Notes under the pieces: model-generated | Told to the model about the DNA's origin: nothing | Seen by the model: the letters and a program-made list of their open reading frames with translations, nothing else | The model's database searches: none | Made by a program: the position numbers and the translations under genes | Assembly (NCBI GenBank): GCA_028821635.1 | Contig: JAPPDO010000429.1 | Span: 1-10,216, forward strand | DNA from: Ekhidna sp. | GTDB taxonomy: Bacteria > Bacteroidota > Bacteroidia > Cytophagales > Cyclobacteriaceae | Length of the DNA: 10,216 bases | Reading direction: 5' to 3' | Part shown: positions 6,182-10,216 of the stretch, piece by piece | Layout of the letters: every line of letters begins with the position of its first letter | Numbering within the stretch: position 1 is the first letter of the stretch

Positions 6182-6439
6182 ATGTTGCTCATTTATATCT
6201 CCTGTTTAAGGGTTATTAATGCTTTACTCAAGATGTTTCATTTCTTTTTCACGTTCCAAGATGGTCGTTCCACGTCGGTGATAAAAAGAAACGAAGCAAA
6301 GCATATCCATACCAGTCGAATCCACGACGGAAAAGTCTATCGGACTAGTGAAACAGCCAAAATCAATCCAACCGACTCACGTAGCCGAACATGGATTTTG
6401 GCACTTTTGATATATGTGTTCTCAAGGCGCAGTTTGTAA
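6182..6439 (+). CDS. Small uncharacterised ORF, relative of the remnant at 2221-2362
   Basis: This open frame of 85 codons begins with a hydrophobic stretch (about 1-25) and continues FQDGRSTSVIKRNEAKHIHT, then SRIHDGKVYRTSETAKINPT and DSRSRTWILALL. The middle part (residues 38-62) matches the remnant at 2258-2362 (E-A-K-H-x-H, I-x-[ND]-G-K, S, N-P-T), so at least residues 27-75 appear to descend from a real protein. The shared block starts well inside the frame, so the true start may be lost and the N-terminal codons may be chance. The I-x-D-G-K-x-Y-x-x-S pattern loosely recalls a RAMA-type domain, but this is too weak to name it. No promoter was identified. It may be a fragment and not a working gene. 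Confidence 0.4.
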   Translation: MLLIYISCLRVINALLKMFHFFFTFQDGRSTSVIKRNEAKHIHTSRIHDGKVYRTSETAKINPTDSRSRTWILALLIYVFSRRSL

Positions 6440-6505
6440 CTCAGTTACATAAGAGTGCATTATTAAATGTTGGCGTAAGACAAACTTATTTTGTAGCTCA
6501 TGCCT

Positions 6506-6691
6506 TTAAGTTTTTCTAACTTTATGTGCAAAGATCTTATACCATAATTGAGTCTGAATGATGCGATCCTTTTCCTTAAAGTAAGGCTCATAAACATCAT
6601 TCAAAAGGATAAGTGGGACACCATCATCTTTCGGATTGTTAATTTTACTCGTAGCTATTTTAAAGTGTCCCTCTTCGTTCCTGCTCTCTTT
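6506..6691 (-). pseudogene. Possible gene remnant overlapping the hppD 3' end
   Basis: A frame of 61 codons without an ATG reads KIATSKINNPKDDGVPLILL, NDVYEPYFKEKDRIIQTQLW and YKIFAHKVRKT, ending at TAA 6506-6508. Its composition looks like genuine protein sequence, but no start codon is available except an internal TTG, and the 5' part overlaps the last 32 bp of hppD in another frame. It may be what remains of a gene once following hppD. I do not recognise the family, and chance is possible. Confidence 0.3.
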
Positions 6692-7784
6692 CTATAGCCT
6701 CAAAAAGTGCTTTAAAGTTTCCTTTGCCAAAAGAGGTAGCTCCTTTTCTTTGGATAACTTCAAAAAACATCGTTGGTCTTGCCTGGACTGTTTTTGTGAA
6801 TATTTGTAACAGATAGCCTTCTTCATCACGGTCAACTAAAATTCCTAAATGCCTTAACACGTCAATATCTTCGTCAATGGTTCCGGCACGCTCACCAAGG
6901 ACATCATAGTAGGTTCCGGGAATTTGCAAAAATTCTACTCCTCTCGCTTTAAGTTCGGTTACGGTATTTATAATATTGTCTGTTGCAACTGCAATGTGCT
7001 GTACACCGGCTCCTTCATAAAATTCTAAGTACTCATCAACCTGAGACTTTTTAAGTCCTGCCGCAGGTTCATTGATTGGAAATTTGATTCTGCCATTCCC
7101 ATTGCTCATTACTTTGCTCATTAAAGCGGTGTATTGAGTTGAGATATCTTTATCGTCAAATGAAAGAATTTGTTTGAACCCAAGCACTTCTTCGTAAAAT
7201 TTTACCCATTCATCCATCATTCCCAACTCTACATTCCCCACCATGTGATCCACATATTTCAGTCCCACAGGCTCAGTTTTGTATTCAGGATTCCACGGTT
7301 TGTAACCCGGCAGGAAGATGCCCCTGTATTCTTTCCTTTCAATAAAGATATGAACCACTTCGCCGTACGTGTGAATTCCCGAACGAACAACTTTCCCTTC
7401 ATTATCCTCCAAAATTTCAGGTTTCAGATAAGATTTTGCGCCTCTTTTCATTGCTTCTGAGTATGCGTTAGCAGCATCATCAACCCAAAGTGCAGACACT
7501 TTCACTCCATCGCCGTGTTTATCAATATGTTTCCCGATTTCCGTACCACTCTTTAGCGGAGAAGTAAGCACTAATCGAATTTTATCCTGTGAGACCACAT
7601 AAGACTCCCTATCTTTCAGACCGGTTTCAAGGCCGGCGTAAGCTAACGACTGAAAGCCAAAAGCGAATTTGTAGAAATAAGCTGCTTGTTTTGCATTGCT
7701 TACGTAAAGTTCCAGATAATCAGTGCCATTAATAGGCATGAAGTCTACAGATACGTCTTTAACGGATGCAGTAAATGTTTCCAT
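6660..7784 (-). CDS. hppD: 4-hydroxyphenylpyruvate dioxygenase
   Basis: This Fe(II) enzyme converts 4-hydroxyphenylpyruvate and O2 to homogentisate and CO2, the second step of tyrosine breakdown. At 374 residues it has the usual length for a bacterial HPPD, with two vicinal-oxygen-chelate halves. The N-terminal half (about 20-150) starts with DYLELYVSNAKQAAYFY. The catalytic C-terminal half begins at YVDHMVGNV. The three iron ligands are visible: His180 in VDHMVG, His263 in GVQHIAVATDNI and Glu342 in FFEVIQRKG. The C-terminal helix is FGKGNFKALFEAIEREQ. The enzyme is cytosolic and looks fully intact. The start ATG at 7782-7784 lies 35 nt downstream of a promoter-like box. The next pathway gene (homogentisate dioxygenase) is not adjacent, since a remnant follows on one side and a symporter gene lies on the other. 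Confidence 0.97.
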   Translation of the reverse strand: METFTASVKDVSVDFMPINGTDYLELYVSNAKQAAYFYKFAFGFQSLAYAGLETGLKDRESYVVSQDKIRLVLTSPLKSGTEIGKHIDKHGDGVKVSALWVDDAANAYSEAMKRGAKSYLKPEILEDNEGKVVRSGIHTYGEVVHIFIERKEYRGIFLPGYKPWNPEYKTEPVGLKYVDHMVGNVELGMMDEWVKFYEEVLGFKQILSFDDKDISTQYTALMSKVMSNGNGRIKFPINEPAAGLKKSQVDEYLEFYEGAGVQHIAVATDNIINTVTELKARGVEFLQIPGTYYDVLGERAGTIDEDIDVLRHLGILVDRDEEGYLLQIFTKTVQARPTMFFEVIQRKGATSFGKGNFKALFEAIEREQERRGTL

Positions 7785-7819
7785 TGAAGTTTAATTTTAT
7801 TTGATCACTATTTTATGGG

Positions 7820-7827
7820 CAAATTTA
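7820..7827 (-). promoter_or_regulatory. -7 box of the hppD promoter
   Basis: TAAATTTG on the minus strand is an exact match to the Bacteroidota TAnnTTTG box and lies 35 nt upstream of the hppD start codon. No TTG is seen at the expected distance upstream, so the -33 element is weak or absent. I could not find an equally good box facing the symporter. Confidence 0.4.
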
Positions 7828-7942
7828 AATGGATGTTATTTAATTACGATAACATTTTAAACAAATAATAACTGAATTCAGGATACTATTAAACCATTTA
7901 AAGTAGTCCTCTTATATTAGACCTTCGTTTTAACTTAATTTT

Positions 7943-9697
7943 ATGGTACTTTCTTTTACGGACTGGCTCATTATTGGCATTTTTCTTCTTGCTATCATTT
8001 TCATTAGTGTAGTTGCCGCCAGAATATCGGGTAAGAGTAAGGAAGAGTTTTTTTTAGCTGGAAAGTCAATGCCGTGGTGGTTGTTGGGTTTTTCTATGGT
8101 GGCCACTACTTTCTCTGCGGATACTCCAAACTTAGTGACTGGATTTGTTCGGGAGGGTGGAGTAGCCAAAAACTGGGCATGGTGGTCATTCTTAATAACG
8201 GGGATGGTTACTGTATTTCTTTATGCTAAGTTATGGCGACGGTCTGGTGTTCTCACCGATCTTGAATTTTACGAACTACGGTACGGCGGAAAGGCGGCCG
8301 CCTTTTTAAGAGGTTTTCGTGCGGTATATCTGGGGCTTTTCTTTAATTGCCTCATCATGGGGTCTGTAATCTTAGCAGCAATAAAGATCTCATCCATTCT
8401 CCTAGGGTTCACTCCGTTACAAACAGTCTTAATTTCTTCTGTAGTTGTAGGTGCATATTCTGCTCTTGGAGGCATAAGAGGAGTCATCTGGACGGATTTT
8501 TTTCAATTTTCAATTGCGCTGATCGGAGCCTTTTATACAGCTTACATTGTATTAAATCTGCCCGAAGTAGGAGGGCTTCAAGGGCTCCTGTCAGATGAAC
8601 ACGTTCAATCAAAAATGGATTTCATACCTGATTTTTCAAACCGATCTTTGGTCATATCCATGTTCATCGTTCCCCTTGCAGTCCAGTGGTGGTCTGTCTG
8701 GTATCCCGGTGCTGAGCCGGGAGGCGGAGGATATATTGCACAGCGTATGCTTGCGGCTAAGAACGAAACACACGCTATTGGTGCTACACTCTTCTTCAAC
8801 CTCGCTCATTATGCACTACGACCGTGGGCATGGATTATTGTTGCACTTGCCTCCATTATATTATTCCCGGATTTGGAATCCATAAAAAGTGTATTTCCGA
8901 ATATAAAAGATCAATACCTTGGAGAAGATATTGCATACCCTGTGATGCTTACATTTCTGTCGCCCGGTTGGTTAGGACTGGTTGTTGCTTCTTTGATTGC
9001 CGCATTTATGTCCACGATCAGCACCCACCTCAATTGGGGATCAAGCTATTTGATTAATGACTTTTACCAACGCTTCTTGAGGCCGGAGGCATCAGAAAAA
9101 GAATTAGTACTGATGGGTAGGTTATCTACCATTTTATTAATGGCCATCTCCGGAACTTTAGCACTCACCATTCTGGAAAATGCCAGTCAGGCGTTCAGCA
9201 TTCTGCTGCTCTCCGGAGCCGGAACAGGAGCTATCTTCCTGCTGAGGTGGTTTTGGTGGAGAATTAACGCATGGACAGAAATAGGGGGAATGGTATCATC
9301 AACGATTTTAGCTTTTATTCTAACATTTAGCGTTGATGAGGAGACACTCAAAAATGAATTTGTTGATCCTTTTACCACTAAGCTGTTAATAGCCACAATG
9401 GTTACATCCATCGTATGGGTGTTGATCACTTTAATAACCAAACAAGAGGAGGAAGATGTGATTAAAAAGTTTGTCTCAAAAGTACAGCCGGGAATGGGCT
9501 GGTCAAGGTTCAAAGCGCAGAAGTCAAACGTTGGATTAGCTGTTTTACTCATTTTCGTCGGGACGGTCGGAACCTATGCGGCATTGTTCAGCTTAGGTAA
9601 TTTTATCTATGGAAACGTAAGCTATGGAATCCTGCTGTTATTGACCTTTTTGTCCAGCATGTACCTTATTCTTAGCTCTTGGAAAAGAATAGTATAA
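7943..9697 (+). CDS. Sodium:solute symporter family transporter
   Basis: This is a 584-residue inner-membrane protein of the SSS family (LeuT fold, as in SGLT and PutP), which uses the Na+ gradient to import sugars, amino acids or other small organic solutes. About 13-14 hydrophobic segments are visible, for example 7-27, 82-98, 127-152, 158-176, 184-206, 234-250, 280-308, 331-360, 391-412, 417-435, 448-463, 479-498, 528-551 and 558-579. Family marks are FFLAGKSMPWWLLGFSMVAT (36-55) in the first helices, GGGGYIAQRMLAAKNETHA (260-278) and AAFMSTISTHLNWGSS (353-368). The Ser357-Thr358 pair in that last motif is at the expected Na2-site position. The substrate cannot be told from sequence. It is divergent from hppD with 158 bp between starts, so shared regulation is possible but not shown. 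Confidence 0.93.
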   Translation: MVLSFTDWLIIGIFLLAIIFISVVAARISGKSKEEFFLAGKSMPWWLLGFSMVATTFSADTPNLVTGFVREGGVAKNWAWWSFLITGMVTVFLYAKLWRRSGVLTDLEFYELRYGGKAAAFLRGFRAVYLGLFFNCLIMGSVILAAIKISSILLGFTPLQTVLISSVVVGAYSALGGIRGVIWTDFFQFSIALIGAFYTAYIVLNLPEVGGLQGLLSDEHVQSKMDFIPDFSNRSLVISMFIVPLAVQWWSVWYPGAEPGGGGYIAQRMLAAKNETHAIGATLFFNLAHYALRPWAWIIVALASIILFPDLESIKSVFPNIKDQYLGEDIAYPVMLTFLSPGWLGLVVASLIAAFMSTISTHLNWGSSYLINDFYQRFLRPEASEKELVLMGRLSTILLMAISGTLALTILENASQAFSILLLSGAGTGAIFLLRWFWWRINAWTEIGGMVSSTILAFILTFSVDEETLKNEFVDPFTTKLLIATMVTSIVWVLITLITKQEEEDVIKKFVSKVQPGMGWSRFKAQKSNVGLAVLLIFVGTVGTYAALFSLGNFIYGNVSYGILLLLTFLSSMYLILSSWKRIV

Positions 9698-9718
9698 AAT
9701 ACCGCAAATATGAATAAT

Positions 9719-9752
9719 TAAAGCAGTAATTAACTACAAAATCGCTGCTTTA
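9719..9752 (+). terminator. Candidate terminator hairpin after the symporter gene
   Basis: An 8-bp perfect inverted repeat (taaagcag / ctgcttta) with an 18-nt loop begins 22 nt after the symporter stop codon. The loop is long and no clear U-run follows, so it is at best a weak terminator. Confidence 0.3.
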
Positions 9753-9998
9753 TATCAAGATGAAAAAAAGACACTATAATGTGCCAACAATGTCTTCGTG
9801 TAAAAATTGATACGCTAATACAATAAAAATTTTATCTAAGAATATAGTCTTTTTCTAAAAAGTTTGTTTCCAATTAATGGCTTTGCCTAATGTATACGAG
9901 TTTAAAGTAGCCACTTTGTAAAAATAAACGTTGAGTTTGTATTTTATTGCTTTGTTTTGTTGTATGTGCAAACTTTATTACATATCTGAATATGGAAA
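9753..9998. other. AT-rich intergenic DNA
   Basis: No gene, RNA or repeat was recognised. The stretch 9925-9970 is rich in TTTG/TTG words on the plus strand and precedes the small ORF at 9999, but no exact TAnnTTTG box could be placed. Confidence 0.4.
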
Positions 9999-10178
9999 AT
10001 GGAATTAGGTACAATCAATCAAGTTAGAGCGAAAAGAGATAGTATACGTGAAAAAATAAAATCTCTGAACCTCAACGATCAGGATTCAGAAACTAATGGC
10101 AATGAAAATGAGGATACTTTTAAGAGAATAATTGCCGGAATAGAAGAACTTTTGACAGACATATCAACCCTAACTTAA
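9999..10178 (+). CDS. Small uncharacterised protein (59 residues)
   Basis: An ATG at 9999-10001 opens a 59-residue frame: MELGTINQVRAKRDSIREKI, KSLNLNDQDSETNGNENEDT, FKRIIAGIEELLTDISTLT, ending at TAA 10176-10178. It is strongly charged, with two likely amphipathic helices (about 6-23 and 40-57) joined by an acidic, Asn-rich linker. This composition resembles real small proteins and not random AT-rich DNA. I do not recognise a family. An alternative ATG at 9992 is in another frame and stops quickly. No neighbour suggests a role: the symporter lies 300 bp upstream and the next gene lies beyond the window. Confidence 0.45.
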   Translation: MELGTINQVRAKRDSIREKIKSLNLNDQDSETNGNENEDTFKRIIAGIEELLTDISTLT

Positions 10179-10216
10179 GTATCCCCAAAAGTTTATCAAA
10201 GTCTCTACTTACAATG

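Noticed and set aside
7801..7827. TGATCA palindrome near the hppD promoter as an operator
   Set aside because: A single 6-bp palindrome is too short to support a regulator site.
9187..9552. Minus-strand frame of 121 codons inside the symporter gene
   Set aside because: It is fully antisense to a well-supported membrane transporter and has no motif of its own. The same applies to the other frames within 7930-9057.
5946..10010. Identical 15-mer aaaatggaattaggt at 5946-5960 and 9996-10010
   Set aside because: The match does not extend on either side. In AT-rich DNA of this length one such match is not far from chance. The second copy happens to contain the start of the small ORF at 9999.
1..10216. 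CRISPR array, toxin-antitoxin pair, phage module or other defence system
   Set aside because: No regularly spaced repeats, no Cas, integrase, toxin-antitoxin or phage structural motifs were found on either strand.

Overview
The window looks like a chromosomal segment of a Bacteroidota bacterium, most likely a free-living Cytophagales/Flammeovirga-type lineage; the exact taxon cannot be fixed by eye. The evidence is promoter-like boxes of the Bacteroidota form (TAnnTTTG, clearest upstream of the tRNA and of hppD), little Shine-Dalgarno signal before starts, AT-rich intergenic DNA, a Bacteroidota-like PRPP synthetase, and a decayed surface lipoprotein built of putative-Ig, BACON-like and GLUG-like modules.

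Layout. (a) 1-740, minus strand: a badly decayed IS3-family insertion sequence, with recognisable pieces of OrfA (helix-turn-helix plus leucine-zipper part) and the first part of OrfB. (b) 945-2053, minus strand: a two-gene unit of a Roadblock/LC7-fold protein followed 2 nt later by a short stand-alone SpoIIE-type PP2C phosphatase. (c) 2221-2362, plus strand: a short decayed peptide-coding remnant that has a relative at 6182-6439. (d) 2370-3476, minus strand: a perfect Bacteroidota-type promoter, tRNA-Gln(UUG), a stem-loop, then prs (ribose-phosphate pyrophosphokinase). (e) 3709-5954, minus strand: a surface lipoprotein pseudogene of about 740 codons, visibly richer in G and C than its neighbours, with two in-frame stops, at least eight apparent reading-frame changes, no start codon and a mutated lipobox cysteine. 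(f) 6182-6691: two small remnants. (g) 6660-7784, minus strand: hppD (4-hydroxyphenylpyruvate dioxygenase). (h) 7943-9697, plus strand: a sodium:solute symporter, divergent from hppD. (i) 9999-10178: a small uncharacterised ORF, followed by the window end.

The intact genes are housekeeping (PRPP supply, tRNA-Gln), tyrosine catabolism (hppD), Na+-driven uptake, and a small signalling pair. Between them lie at least three decayed loci, so this is a chromosome section with ordinary conserved genes and eroding accessory inserts. I found no CRISPR array, toxin-antitoxin pair, phage module or clearly new defence system. The items most worth a second look are the Roadblock-phosphatase pair and the dispersed short peptide family at 2221-2362 and 6182-6439.
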